A DNA stretch of 64,000 nucleotides from Pseudomonas sp. PDM04 (GCF_014851765.1 NZ_JACVAI010000004.1:703256-767255); one strand, 5' to 3'; positions 36,052 to 44,590 are shown, counted from the stretch's first letter. The notes: a model not told the origin generated them from the letters alone. Translations and numbers: made by a program.

Positions 36052-37110
36052 TCAAATCAGCGTCATCTGGCGACCCGGCGGACAAAAGGCAGCGCAATCC
36101 AGGTTGAAGCCCTCTCGGCGGTTGAGCCCCAGGCGCTTGATGGTTTTGGCAAATCGTTGCGCCAGCAGGTCGGCAAACGGACCTTCGCCACGCATCCGGC
36201 TACCAAACCGGCTGTCGTAGAGTTCACCGCCACGGCTCTGGCGGATCAGGCTCAGCACGTGGGCTGCCCGCTGGGGATAGTGGGCCGCCAACCATTCCTC
36301 GAACAGCGGCGCCACCTCCAGAGGCAGGCGCAACATCATGTACGCCGCACTTTGCGCCCCCGCTGCGTGTGCTTCGCTCAACAGGCTTTCGAGCTCGCAG
36401 TCATTGATCATCGGAATCATCGGTGAACACAGCACACCCACCGGAACCCCGGCCTCGCGCATGACGCGAATCGCCCGCAGGCGGGCCTTGGGGGCGGCTG
36501 CGCGGGGTTCGAGGATGCGTTTGAGTTCATCGTCCAGGGTGGTGAGGCTGATCATCACCGCCACCAGCCTTTGAGCGGCGAGTTCGGCGAGCAGGTCCAG
36601 GTCACGCAGGATCAGCGAGCCCTTGGTGATGATCGTCACCGGGTGGCGATAACGCAGCAGCACTTCCAGGGTTTGTCGGGTGATTCGGTGTTCACGCTCG
36701 ATCGGCTGGTAAGGATCGGTGTTGGACCCCAGGTTGATCGGCGCGCATTGATAGCCGCGTTTGCCCAGTTGCTGTTCAAGCACGTCGGCGGCGTTGGTCT
36801 TGGCGATCAAGCGGGTTTCGAAATCCAGCCCCGGCGACATGTCCCAATAGGCGTGGCTGGGGCGCGCGTAACAGTAAATGCAGCCGTGCTCGCAGCCACG
36901 ATAAGGATTGATCGAGCGATCAAAGGGCAGGTCTGGCGAGCTGTTGCGGGTGATGATGGTTTTAGCCGTTTCGATGCGCACTTCGGTGCCTTGGGTCACC
37001 GGGACTTCCTGGTACCAGCCATCGTCCTGCGCCACCGAGCGGTTGGGTGCAAAACGGTTATGCGGATTGGTGGCGGTACCGCGACCGCGCGGTGGCAAAG
37101 GCGTGTTCAT
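36052..37110 (-). CDS. PA0069/Rv2578c-family radical SAM protein
   Basis: A 352-residue protein with the radical SAM cluster motif CEHGCIYC (CxxxCxxC) in NPYRGCEHGC, preceded by a Pro/Arg-rich N-terminus. It belongs to the spore photoproduct lyase-like group whose substrates in non-sporulating bacteria are unknown. A LexA-type box lies 16 bases upstream of the start, so SOS control is expected, and PA0069 is reported in the P. aeruginosa LexA regulon. ATG 37110 has AGGAAA upstream; the longer frame would cross the operator. Confidence 0.88.
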   Translation of the reverse strand: MNTPLPPRGRGTATNPHNRFAPNRSVAQDDGWYQEVPVTQGTEVRIETAKTIITRNSSPDLPFDRSINPYRGCEHGCIYCYARPSHAYWDMSPGLDFETRLIAKTNAADVLEQQLGKRGYQCAPINLGSNTDPYQPIEREHRITRQTLEVLLRYRHPVTIITKGSLILRDLDLLAELAAQRLVAVMISLTTLDDELKRILEPRAAAPKARLRAIRVMREAGVPVGVLCSPMIPMINDCELESLLSEAHAAGAQSAAYMMLRLPLEVAPLFEEWLAAHYPQRAAHVLSLIRQSRGGELYDSRFGSRMRGEGPFADLLAQRFAKTIKRLGLNRREGFNLDCAAFCPPGRQMTLI

Positions 37111-37126
37111 CGGCGGGTTTCCTGTG

Positions 37127-37142
37127 CTGTATGTGCATACAG
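37127..37142. promoter_or_regulatory. LexA (SOS) box
   Basis: CTGTATGTGCATACAG matches the LexA consensus CTG-N10-CAG with TAT/ATA flanks. It lies just upstream of the radical SAM gene at 36052-37110. Confidence 0.85.
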
Positions 37143-37339
37143 TATCCGAGGCAGTCCGTGCCGACCAGTGCCGTTGGGCGCACAAGCGCGTTTCAGTGTT
37201 TCATGTGCATCCTTAGTTGATAAGAAATGCATATTGCAATTCCGGGAAACATAAAGCGAATAGCAGGAAAGTTAACCTGATAAGTACTATTCGGCTCGCA
37301 CGAAGTTTCGTGTTCTTACTTACTAAAAGGATTTGGTCA

Positions 37340-37645
37340 ATGTCGTTCTTGAATCAGCGCGGTATATTTTTACAACTGCTTGCCCCCACGCTCGTCAACC
37401 CTCTGGAAGCACAGGTCGCGATGCAGCTTTCTCGCAAGGAATCCATCTGGGACCCGGTAACGGAAAAGGTGACAGAGACCCTGGTCGACTCCGTGCATAT
37501 GATGGCGATCTCCGACGATGGCGGCCGCTCCTTCAGTATCAAGACGTTGAAGAGTGATGTCGACGGTGACGGCGATATCGATCATGACGACAAACAGAAG
37601 TTGTTGGCGCTGGCGGCGGCTTATTCGGCTATCGTCAGCCCGTAA
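37340..37645 (+). CDS. small protein with EF-hand/dockerin-like calcium loop
   Basis: A 101-residue protein of unknown function with no clear signal peptide. Residues 73-84 read DVDGDGDIDHDD, with Asp at positions 1, 3, 5, 9 and 12 of a calcium-binding loop, followed by a helix (KQKLLALAAAYSAIV). Only one loop is present. The upstream 100 bases are more AT-rich than the surroundings. ATG 37340 has AAAAGG 9 bases upstream; an open frame from 37217 lacks support. A terminator follows, so it is a single-gene unit. Confidence 0.72.
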   Translation: MSFLNQRGIFLQLLAPTLVNPLEAQVAMQLSRKESIWDPVTEKVTETLVDSVHMMAISDDGGRSFSIKTLKSDVDGDGDIDHDDKQKLLALAAAYSAIVSP

Positions 37646-37659
37646 CGAGGTGGTGAAGG

Positions 37660-37691
37660 GGCCTGCATGAAGTTGATGCAGGCCTGTTTTT
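37660..37691 (+). terminator. terminator of the EF-hand-like gene
   Basis: GGCCTGCAT and ATGCAGGCC pair across a 7-base loop and are followed by TGTTTTTAA, 14 bases after the gene's stop. Confidence 0.88.
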
Positions 37692-37727
37692 AATCAGGGC
37701 TGAATAGTTATCCAGACGCCATCGTGT

Positions 37728-37764
37728 TCACGATCCTTTGACAAAGGGCTCACGGTCCTTTGAC
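37728..37764. repeat. tandem 15-base repeat upstream of the tpbA-like gene
   Basis: TCACGATCCTTTGAC (37728) and TCACGGTCCTTTGAC (37750) differ at one base and start 22 bases apart, about two helical turns. They lie 53-89 bases upstream of the phosphatase start and could be a regulator site or overlap its promoter. Confidence 0.6.
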
Positions 37765-37816
37765 CGTTCCTGCCCCAATCTGGCGTCGTCACCTTTCCAC
37801 TGTACGGTCGCCGAGC

Positions 37817-38458
37817 ATGTCTTTACGCCTCATCCCAGCGCTGAGCCTGTCGCTGGTCGCCTTGTTCAACCTGACGTTCGCCCACGCTGACGACACCGCC
37901 CTGTCCCGTCCTGCGGAGTGGGCTCAATCGGTCGAGGCCCAGTACAACCTTTTCCAGATGTCCCCGACCCTCTACCGCAGCGCGCTACCCGACGCTGGTG
38001 CCGTTACGTTGCTGGAAAAACTCAGGATTGCGACCGTGATCAACTTCCTGCCGGAGTCCGATTCAAACTGGCTGGCCAACCCCGGGATCGAACAGGTCCG
38101 ACTGCCTTATCGCACCAATCACGTGGATGATGCGCAAGTCCTCAAGGCCCTGCGCGCCATTCAGGCTGCCGAGGCCAAGGGCCCGGTGCTGATGCATTGC
38201 AAACATGGTTCGGACCGTACCGGGCTGATCGCCGCCATGTACCGGGTGGTGGTGCAGGGTTGGAGCAAGGAAGACGCCCTGGGCGAGATGACTCAAGGGG
38301 GATTTGGTGACAACAGCCACTTCAAGGATGGCATCCGCTACATGATGCAGGCGGATGTGGACAAGTTGCGCACGGCGCTGGCCAACGGCGAGTGCAGCAC
38401 GAGCCCGTTCGCCGCGTGCTCGATGAAGAACTGGTTCCAGTCCGCCCACGTCGAATAA
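37817..38458 (+). CDS. TpbA-like periplasmic tyrosine/dual-specificity phosphatase
   Basis: A 213-residue exported phosphatase. It has a signal peptide (cleavage near AHADD), then a PTP/DSP domain with the catalytic loop HCKHGSDRTG (Cys128, Arg134) and a candidate general-acid Asp in NHVDDAQ near 104. It resembles TpbA of P. aeruginosa, which dephosphorylates the cyclase TpbB and lowers c-di-GMP. No tpbB-like gene is adjacent, so the target is unknown. ATG 37817 gives a normal signal peptide; the frame is open 19 codons upstream. Confidence 0.82.
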   Translation: MSLRLIPALSLSLVALFNLTFAHADDTALSRPAEWAQSVEAQYNLFQMSPTLYRSALPDAGAVTLLEKLRIATVINFLPESDSNWLANPGIEQVRLPYRTNHVDDAQVLKALRAIQAAEAKGPVLMHCKHGSDRTGLIAAMYRVVVQGWSKEDALGEMTQGGFGDNSHFKDGIRYMMQADVDKLRTALANGECSTSPFAACSMKNWFQSAHVE

Positions 38459-38463
38459 GCAAG

Positions 38464-38492
38464 GCCTCCCACGGCATTGCGCGGTGGGAGGC
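38464..38492. terminator. hairpin between convergent tpbA-like and yheV genes
   Basis: GCCTCCCAC and GTGGGAGGC pair perfectly over an 11-base loop, 6 bases after the phosphatase stop. There is no T run, so its terminator role is uncertain. Confidence 0.5.
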
Positions 38493-38503
38493 GATGACAG
38501 CGG

Positions 38504-38791
38504 TCAGTGCTGTTCGTCAGGCTTTTTCTTCAGCTTCGGGTTCGGGAAAAACTGCACGGCCTGTACCTTGGCGTCCGCAACCTTCAGCGCCGAAACGTTG
38601 ACCCGCGTACCCAGTTCCTTGGGCACCGACAGCCCTTGTTCATTCAAGGTGTCGGAATAGCCGCACGCCACGCATTCACGATGCGGGGTGTTGTCTTCGC
38701 TCCACATCATCAGTTTGTCGGGCTCGCTGCACGCCGGGCAGACCGCCCCGGCGATGAAGCGTTTTTTCGTTTTCACAGGCACCTCACTCAT
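38504..38791 (-). CDS. yheV: YheV-like zinc-ribbon protein
   Basis: A 95-residue soluble protein with a four-cysteine zinc ribbon (CPAC and CVAC) and a positively charged tail. It matches the YheV/DUF2387 family (PA0068), which lies next to prlC. Function unknown. Its ATG overlaps the prlC stop (ATGA, 4 bases), so the two are translationally coupled. Confidence 0.88.
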   Translation of the reverse strand: MSEVPVKTKKRFIAGAVCPACSEPDKLMMWSEDNTPHRECVACGYSDTLNEQGLSVPKELGTRVNVSALKVADAKVQAVQFFPNPKLKKKPDEQH

Positions 38792-40839
38792 GCTGCTGCG
38801 TCCTCACTCAGGCCGCTGTGGCGCAAGAGTGCGTCAATCGACGGTGCACGGCCACGGAAGTCGACGAACAGCACCATCGGTTCCTGCGACCCGCCGCGTG
38901 CCAGGATCGCTTCGCGGAACGCGCGACCGGTCTCGGCGTTGAGCACACCGTCTTCCTCGAACCTGGAGAACGCGTCGGCCGACAGGACTTCGGCCCACTT
39001 GTAGCTGTAGTAGCCCGCAGCGTAACCGCCGGCAAAAATGTGGGCGAAACTGTTGGGGAAGCGGTTGTAGGCCGGTGGTCGCATGACGGAAACCTCGTCA
39101 CGCACGCCTTCGAGCACTTGCAGCACGCTGCGGCCGTCGCCGTGGGTGGCATGCAGTTCGAAGTCGAACAGCGAGAACTCCAACTGGCGAACCATCATCA
39201 GGCCGGACTGGAAGTTCTTCGCCGCGAGCATCTTGCCGAGCAGGTCCTGCGGCAGCGGTTCGCCTGTCTCGTAGTGACCGGAAATCAGCGCCAGGCCTTC
39301 CGGCTCCCAGCACCAGTTTTCCATGAACTGGCTCGGCAGTTCGACCGCATCCCACGCCACGCCGTTGATGCCGGACACGCCCGCGTGTTCGACGCGGGTC
39401 AGCAGGTGATGCAAGCCGTGGCCGAATTCGTGGAACAGGGTGGTGACTTCATCATGGGTCAGCAGCGCCGGTTTACCGCTGTCGGCCGGAGTGAAGTTGC
39501 ACACCAGGTTGGCCACCGGGCTCTGTAGCACGCCGCCGGCTGTGCGGCGACGGTCGCGGGCGCCGTCCATCCACGCACCGCCGCGCTTGTTGGCACGGGC
39601 GTAGAGGTCAAAGAAGAAGCGGCCGACATGCTGGCCGTTTTCCTTGATTTCAAACAGGCGAACATCCGGGTGCCAGGTATCGAATCCGGTCTGCTCGGCG
39701 ATCTCGATGCCGTACAGGCGCTGGACGATGGCGAACAGGCCGCTGAGCACCTTGTCGATCGGGAAATAGGCGCGCAGGGCTTCCTGGGCGACGCTGTAAC
39801 GTTGTTCGCGGAGCTTTTCGCCGTAAAAACCGCTGTCCCAGCTTTGCAGGTCCGGGCAGCCCTGTTCGGCAGCGTAGGCCCTGAGCTGTTGCAGATCCTG
39901 CGCCGCGAACGGTTTGCTGCGCTTGGCCAGGTCGCGCAGAAAGCTCAGGACCTGATCGCTGGATTCGGCCATCTTGGTGGCCAGGCTCAGCTCGGAGAAA
40001 CTGGCGAAGCCCAGGAGCCTGGCCAGTTCCTGGCGCAGGTCGAGGATTTCTTCCATGACCGGGCCGTTGTCGTTCTGGCCGGCATTCGGGCCCTGGTCCG
40101 ACGCGCGCGTGCAGTAGGCGGCGTAGACTTCTTCGCGCAGGGCGCGATCGTTGGCGTAGGTCATCACCGCGTAGTAGCTGGGGAATTCCAGGGTGATCAG
40201 GAAACCGTCCAGTCCCTTGGCCTGCGCCGCTGCTGCCATTTGTGCCTTGGCCGAGTCGGTCAGGCCGGCGAGGGCGGCCTCGTCGGTCACGTGTTTGGTC
40301 CAGGCTTGAGTCGCGTCAAGCAACTGGTTGGAGAAGCGGCTGCCCAGTTCCGAGAGCTTGCTCTGGACTTCTGCATAGCGCTTCTGCTCGGCTTCCGGCA
40401 GGTCGATACCCGACAGGCGGAAGTCACGCAGGGAATGTTCAAGGATGGTTTTTTGTGCCACGTCGAAACCGGCAGCTTCCGGGCTGTTGGCCAGGGCCTG
40501 GAAGGCTTCGAACAGCGCGCGGTTCTGGCCCAGTTCGGTGGAGTAGGCGCTCAGTGCCGGCAGGCAGGACTCGTAGGCTTCGCGCAGCTCGGCGCTGTTG
40601 CACACGGCGTTGAGGTGGCTGACCGGGCTCCACGCGGCACCCAGGCGATCGTTGAGTTCGTCCATCGCCAGCACCAGGCCGGCCCAGGTCGGGTGTTTGG
40701 CCTGGGTTTTGAGAATCTCGATAATCGCGGCGCGGTTGTCTGCCAGAATCTGTTCAATGGCCGGTTGCACGTGTTCGGCACGGATCGCCGAGAACGGCGG
40801 CAGGTCGTAGGACTGCAAAAGAGGGTTGTTCACGCTCAC
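38788..40839 (-). CDS. prlC: oligopeptidase A
   Basis: A 683-residue M3 metallopeptidase with the zinc motif HEFGHGLHH and the third-ligand region (ENWCWEPEGL). It degrades signal peptides and other oligopeptides in the cytoplasm. The open frame begins at 40866, but GTG 40839 (SVNNPLLQSYDLPPFS) matches the family's N-terminus and usual length. It is divergent from the gamma-carbonic anhydrase gene (89 bases between starts). Confidence 0.94.
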   Translation of the reverse strand: MSVNNPLLQSYDLPPFSAIRAEHVQPAIEQILADNRAAIIEILKTQAKHPTWAGLVLAMDELNDRLGAAWSPVSHLNAVCNSAELREAYESCLPALSAYSTELGQNRALFEAFQALANSPEAAGFDVAQKTILEHSLRDFRLSGIDLPEAEQKRYAEVQSKLSELGSRFSNQLLDATQAWTKHVTDEAALAGLTDSAKAQMAAAAQAKGLDGFLITLEFPSYYAVMTYANDRALREEVYAAYCTRASDQGPNAGQNDNGPVMEEILDLRQELARLLGFASFSELSLATKMAESSDQVLSFLRDLAKRSKPFAAQDLQQLRAYAAEQGCPDLQSWDSGFYGEKLREQRYSVAQEALRAYFPIDKVLSGLFAIVQRLYGIEIAEQTGFDTWHPDVRLFEIKENGQHVGRFFFDLYARANKRGGAWMDGARDRRRTAGGVLQSPVANLVCNFTPADSGKPALLTHDEVTTLFHEFGHGLHHLLTRVEHAGVSGINGVAWDAVELPSQFMENWCWEPEGLALISGHYETGEPLPQDLLGKMLAAKNFQSGLMMVRQLEFSLFDFELHATHGDGRSVLQVLEGVRDEVSVMRPPAYNRFPNSFAHIFAGGYAAGYYSYKWAEVLSADAFSRFEEDGVLNAETGRAFREAILARGGSQEPMVLFVDFRGRAPSIDALLRHSGLSEDAAA

Positions 40840-40928
40840 GGTTGGCACCTTGGCTGGAAGAAACATGCAGCCATCTTAATTACAATCGGCGTTCACCGCA
40901 GCTATCGGCAACAGAGAGAAACCCTATC

Positions 40929-41474
40929 GTGAACCTTCGCAAGTACCAGAACCACACGCCATTGCTCGGCAAAGGCGCTTTTGTCGATCGCTCGGCGGTG
41001 GTGATCGGCGATGTCGAAATCGGCGACGACAGCTCTGTCTGGCCGCTGACGGTGATTCGCGGCGACATGCACCGCATCCGCATCGGCGCCCGCACCAGCG
41101 TGCAGGACGGCTGCGTGTTGCACATCACCCACGCCGGCCCGTTCAACCCCGATGGTTTTCCATTGCTGATCGGCGACGATGTCACCATCGCCCATAAAGT
41201 CATGCTGCATGGCTGCACCGTGGGGAGCCGGGTGTTGATCGGCATGGGCAGCATTGTCATGGACGGTGCGGTGGTCGCCGACGATGTGATCATCGGCGCT
41301 GGCAGTCTCGTACCCCCGGGCAAGCGCCTGGACAGTGGGTTCCTGTATGTGGGCAGCCCGGTGAAACAGGTGCGGCCGTTGACGGAAAAGGAACAGGCGT
41401 TCTTCACCTACAGTGCGGCGAACTACGTGAAACTCAAGGATCTGCATCTGGCCGAAGGCTACGACCAGGTCTGA
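40929..41474 (+). CDS. gamma-carbonic-anhydrase-like hexapeptide protein (YrdA family)
   Basis: A 181-residue left-handed beta-helix protein of hexapeptide repeats, with the three zinc histidines of gamma carbonic anhydrases in VLHITHAG, TIAHKVMLHG. It may be a carbonic anhydrase or an acyltransferase-like paralogue; activity in this family is often unproven. GTG 40929 (NLRKYQNHTP) is chosen because the longer ATG frame (40842) overlaps the prlC promoter region. Matches PA0066. Confidence 0.88.
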   Translation: MNLRKYQNHTPLLGKGAFVDRSAVVIGDVEIGDDSSVWPLTVIRGDMHRIRIGARTSVQDGCVLHITHAGPFNPDGFPLLIGDDVTIAHKVMLHGCTVGSRVLIGMGSIVMDGAVVADDVIIGAGSLVPPGKRLDSGFLYVGSPVKQVRPLTEKEQAFFTYSAANYVKLKDLHLAEGYDQV

Positions 41475-41501
41475 GCGCGACACTCTAATTCAGGATTCAA
41501 C

Positions 41502-42152
41502 ATGCATTACCAAACCGTTTTGTTCGACCTTGATGGCACCCTGACCGATCCCCGTGAAGGCATCACCCGCTCGATCCAGTTCGCCTTGGGCAAACTGGGC
41601 ATTGACGAGCCTGACCTGAGCAAGCTGGAGCACTTCATCGGTCCGCCGTTGTTGCAGGCGTTCATGCAGTTCTACGACTTCGACGAGCCGAAGGCCTGGG
41701 AAGCGGTGAATTTCTATCGCGAACGCTTCAAGGTCACCGGCCTTTACGAGAACCGCGTGTTCGAGGGCGTCACGCCGCTGCTGGAAACCCTGGGTGGGCA
41801 AGGACGACAGTTGTTCATCGCGACGTCCAAACCGTGGGTTTTCGCCCGGGAAATTGCCCGGCATTTCGATTTCGCCAGGCATTTCAAAGTGATCTACGGC
41901 AGCGAACTGGACGGCACGCGAACCAACAAGGTCGAGCTCATTGCCCACCTAATGGCCGAAGAAGAGCTGGACCCGGCCAATACTCTGATGATCGGCGACC
42001 GCAAGCACGATCTGATTGGCGCGCGCAGCAACGGCTTGGATGCGGCTGCGGTGGGCTATGGGTTTGGCAGCCGCGAGGAGCTGAGCGCGGAAGCACCGGC
42101 CTACCATTTCGAAACGCTGGACGATTTGCACCAGGCTTTTTTGCGGCGCTAG
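41502..42152 (+). CDS. HAD-superfamily hydrolase, phosphoglycolate phosphatase-like
   Basis: A 216-residue HAD-IA hydrolase with motif I DLDGTLTD, motif II ATSKP, motif III Lys (NKVELIAHL) and motif IV GDRKHD. The cap is of the small helical type. Substrate specificity is not readable; 5'-nucleotides or phosphoglycolate are typical. It follows the gamma-carbonic anhydrase by 27 bases and may be in the same operon. Matches PA0065. Confidence 0.9.
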   Translation: MHYQTVLFDLDGTLTDPREGITRSIQFALGKLGIDEPDLSKLEHFIGPPLLQAFMQFYDFDEPKAWEAVNFYRERFKVTGLYENRVFEGVTPLLETLGGQGRQLFIATSKPWVFAREIARHFDFARHFKVIYGSELDGTRTNKVELIAHLMAEEELDPANTLMIGDRKHDLIGARSNGLDAAAVGYGFGSREELSAEAPAYHFETLDDLHQAFLRR

Positions 42153-42164
42153 CCGAAGCGCCTT

Positions 42165-42225
42165 CGCGGGCCAGCCTGCTCCACGCAGTAGTCAAGCACC
42201 GGGGCCGGGCTTGCCCGCGAAGAGA
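42165..42225. repeat. divergent REP pair
   Basis: TTCGCGGGCCAGCCTGC and GGGCTTGCCCGCGAA form an inverted pair between convergent genes. It belongs to a different REP subclass (CGCGGGC core) from the other copies. Confidence 0.7.
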
Positions 42226-42231
42226 CGTGGA

Positions 42232-43323
42232 TCAGCCCGCGCCATTGCCGGGCCCTGCCAACCCTTTCAAAGCCGCCTTTCGCTCAGGAGCCGGCAACGC
42301 GCCGAGTTTTTCCACCGCGGCATAAAACGCCGGCCAGTCGCCTCGTTCCTGCTGGAACAGCGCCGCAAACGCCGGCACCCATTGGTCGTACAAACCGAAC
42401 GGCAACAGCCGGGCGTTGTTCATCGGCGCGTTTATCCACGCGTCATAGCGCTTATCCCCAGCCCACTGGCTGTCTCGCAACGTGCGGTACCGGCTGCGTA
42501 GCCGTTCGAATTCCTGCGCCTTGCGCTGGCGCATCTGCTCGGTCGACAACGGCATGGCATAGAGCTGTTCAAGTCGCGAGCGGGTGTCCAGCACCAGCTG
42601 GATAAACTGGTCCCGCTGCTGCGCCGGGTTGCCGTTGTCCGGCGCCAGGCCGCGCCAGGCACGCCATTGCCGAGTGCCTTCCTGCTCGACAAACGTAGCG
42701 AAGGACTCGTTGAACTCGGTGTCGTCCTTCACATAGACACGCTGGTGAGCCAGCTCGTGGAAAATCAGGGTCGCCAGCCGTTCATCGCCCCAACCCATCA
42801 TCGAACTGATAATCGGATCGTTGAACCAACCGAGCGTCGAATAGGCCTCGACGCCGCCGATCGACACGTCCATACCTTCCTCTCGCAGCAGCGCCGCCTG
42901 GCCGCGAGCGGCGCTCTGGGTGTAATAACCGCGATAGGCCACACACCCGGCGACCGGAAAACAATGGTTTTGCGGCGACAGGGAAAACTCCGGGGTGGCG
43001 AACACGTTCCAGACGACGAACGGTCGGCCAATGTCGGCGTACAACCGATAGCTCTGGTTGTCCGGCAAATGCAGCTGCTGGCTGGCGAAGGTCCGGGCCT
43101 TTTGTGACTGCGCCAGATGCGCGCGCAGTTCAGGGTCGCGAGATGGATCGGCAAGCACCTCGGAAACCGGTTCCCGGGCCCGCAGCAGCTGTAACTGACC
43201 GTTGGCCAATTGGCTGTAGTAGCTGACGCTGGCGCACCCACTGAGCAATAAAAGCAACGCACCCGGAAACAAAACGCGCAAAACGCGATCAAGTAACCCA
43301 TGGCTTGGAAGCGGCCTGATCAC
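42232..43323 (-). CDS. predicted lipoprotein aminopeptidase (COG4324-like)
   Basis: A 363-residue protein with a lipoprotein signal ending LLSGC near residue 27 and the zinc-peptidase motif HELAH (IFHELAHQRVY), with a downstream Glu in ESFATFVEQEG. It belongs to a family called predicted aminopeptidase; activity is not established. GTG 43323 with AGGGA 10 bases upstream gives a proper lipoprotein N-terminus; the much longer open frame (to 43797) would run across the divergent lipoprotein gene and is rejected. Confidence 0.82.
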   Translation of the reverse strand: MIRPLPSHGLLDRVLRVLFPGALLLLLSGCASVSYYSQLANGQLQLLRAREPVSEVLADPSRDPELRAHLAQSQKARTFASQQLHLPDNQSYRLYADIGRPFVVWNVFATPEFSLSPQNHCFPVAGCVAYRGYYTQSAARGQAALLREEGMDVSIGGVEAYSTLGWFNDPIISSMMGWGDERLATLIFHELAHQRVYVKDDTEFNESFATFVEQEGTRQWRAWRGLAPDNGNPAQQRDQFIQLVLDTRSRLEQLYAMPLSTEQMRQRKAQEFERLRSRYRTLRDSQWAGDKRYDAWINAPMNNARLLPFGLYDQWVPAFAALFQQERGDWPAFYAAVEKLGALPAPERKAALKGLAGPGNGAG

Positions 43324-43383
43324 AATAAAATCATCCCTGGAAAGTCTGCCCGCAAGACTATCCCGCCTGACTGGAGCTCCGCT

Positions 43384-43806
43384 ATGCGCAAGATGATGCT
43401 GACGGGTAGCCTGTTGATGCTGACAGGTTGTGCAGGATTCGGCATACCTCACCACGACCCCTCTCAAGCGTGGATCGATCTCGAGTCGCCGCAGCAGGAC
43501 ACCGCGCTGCAGGCTTTGGAGGTCGATGACAAGGCGTCTACGGACAAACGCTATTTCGAGGTCCAGCCCGGCAGCCACGAGCTGACGGTGCGTTATCAGT
43601 TCGCGGTCGAGCCGGGCAACATCGGGCCGGACGCCGAGCCGCTGTGGCGCGATTGCCAGTTGAATGTGAAATTCAATGGTTTCAACGCCGGTGAGAAGTA
43701 TCAGTTGCAGGCGGGGAACATCGGCTTTCGGCCATGGGCCAAGCTCTATGATCAACAGCGAAAAGTGATCGGTCAGGGCACGCCGGCGGGCTGCCAACGA
43801 ACCTGA
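43384..43806 (+). CDS. small lipoprotein (PA0062-like)
   Basis: A 140-residue protein with a lipobox (MLTGC) and a mature beta-rich domain. Residues around FEVQPGSHELTVRYQF match the next gene closely, so the two are paralogues. A C-terminal RPWAKLYD stretch and a last cysteine (TPAGCQ) are shared positions. Function unknown; ATG 43384 has GGAG upstream. It is divergent from the aminopeptidase gene and 40 bases before its paralogue. Confidence 0.8.
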   Translation: MRKMMLTGSLLMLTGCAGFGIPHHDPSQAWIDLESPQQDTALQALEVDDKASTDKRYFEVQPGSHELTVRYQFAVEPGNIGPDAEPLWRDCQLNVKFNGFNAGEKYQLQAGNIGFRPWAKLYDQQRKVIGQGTPAGCQRT

Positions 43807-43846
43807 TCGGCGCTATGCTGGATGTTCAATCCTCGGGGCATTCATC

Positions 43847-44266
43847 ATGCGCAGGTTGTTGCTTTTGCTCGCCGCTGGCACCTTCGCCGGTTGCCAGAGT
43901 CCGTTACCGGCGGTCGATCCACAGATGGCCTGGGTCGACTTCGCGACGCCCACCCCTGGGGGCAAGTTGCTGATGGCCGAGCGCCTGGACAACCAGCGCC
44001 TGCGCGACGGGCGTTTTTTCCAGGTTAGCCCCGGCAGTCATGAGCTGAGGGTGCGTTTCGACTTTGAGGTATTTGGCGGTGGCGGCAGCTTGATGACCGG
44101 CCCCGTGGAGCGATTGTGCTACCTGACGATCCGGTTCGACCATTTCGAAGCCGGCCAGCGTTACCGGCTTGAAGCCCGTTCCCTGGCGTTCACCCCCAGC
44201 GCGCGGCTTTATAACGACAAGCGCGAGATCGTGGCCGAAGACCGGGAAGTCAATTGCATCATCTGA
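43847..44266 (+). CDS. small lipoprotein, paralogue of the upstream gene (PA0061-like)
   Basis: A 139-residue lipoprotein (lipobox FAGC). It shares the pattern MAWVDF, FQVSPGSHELRVRF, CYLTIRFDHFEAGQRY and SARLYNDK with the gene at 43384, pointing to a tandem duplication. The shared motif resembles the carboxypeptidase-regulatory-like/PEGA surface domains, but I do not assign a family. Convergent with the DUF1161 gene at 44273. Confidence 0.8.
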   Translation: MRRLLLLLAAGTFAGCQSPLPAVDPQMAWVDFATPTPGGKLLMAERLDNQRLRDGRFFQVSPGSHELRVRFDFEVFGGGGSLMTGPVERLCYLTIRFDHFEAGQRYRLEARSLAFTPSARLYNDKREIVAEDREVNCII

Positions 44267-44272
44267 GGCCTG

Positions 44273-44512
44273 TCAGCGGTCGTTCTTCTGGTAAATGATG
44301 GCTTTGGTGCCGTTATCGCAGGTGCCGACAACCATGGCAATGTCATGCTTTTCGGCCTCTTGCTTCGAGACGATTTCCAGGGTGTAGGAGGGCACGGCAT
44401 TCGCCTGGATCTTCACCTCGATTTCGTTCTTCAGTTCTTCGCAATCCTTGGGCGCCGCCAGTGCCGAAGTGGCCAGTGCAGTGCAGATAAACGCCAGGGC
44501 AAAACGTTTCAT
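44273..44512 (-). CDS. DUF1161 small exported protein
   Basis: A 79-residue protein with a signal peptide (cleavage near SALAAPKD), two cysteines in the mature part (DCEELK and GTCDNG) and a lysine-rich end. It is a paralogue of the gene at 46433 (CEELKxEI, YTLEIV, VGTC, GTKxIxY). Function unknown. GGAG 11 bases before ATG 44512. Confidence 0.85.
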   Translation of the reverse strand: MKRFALAFICTALATSALAAPKDCEELKNEIEVKIQANAVPSYTLEIVSKQEAEKHDIAMVVGTCDNGTKAIIYQKNDR

Positions 44513-44590
44513 CGATGAAGCTCCTTTGAAGCAGCATGTTGCTGTCATTTATTCGACCATCATCGCGCCAGTCAGGTTTTGTTTCAGCGC

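Noticed and set aside
43324..43797. Extension of the aminopeptidase frame to 521 codons
   Set aside because: It crosses the divergent lipoprotein gene and loses the lipoprotein signal at the N-terminus.
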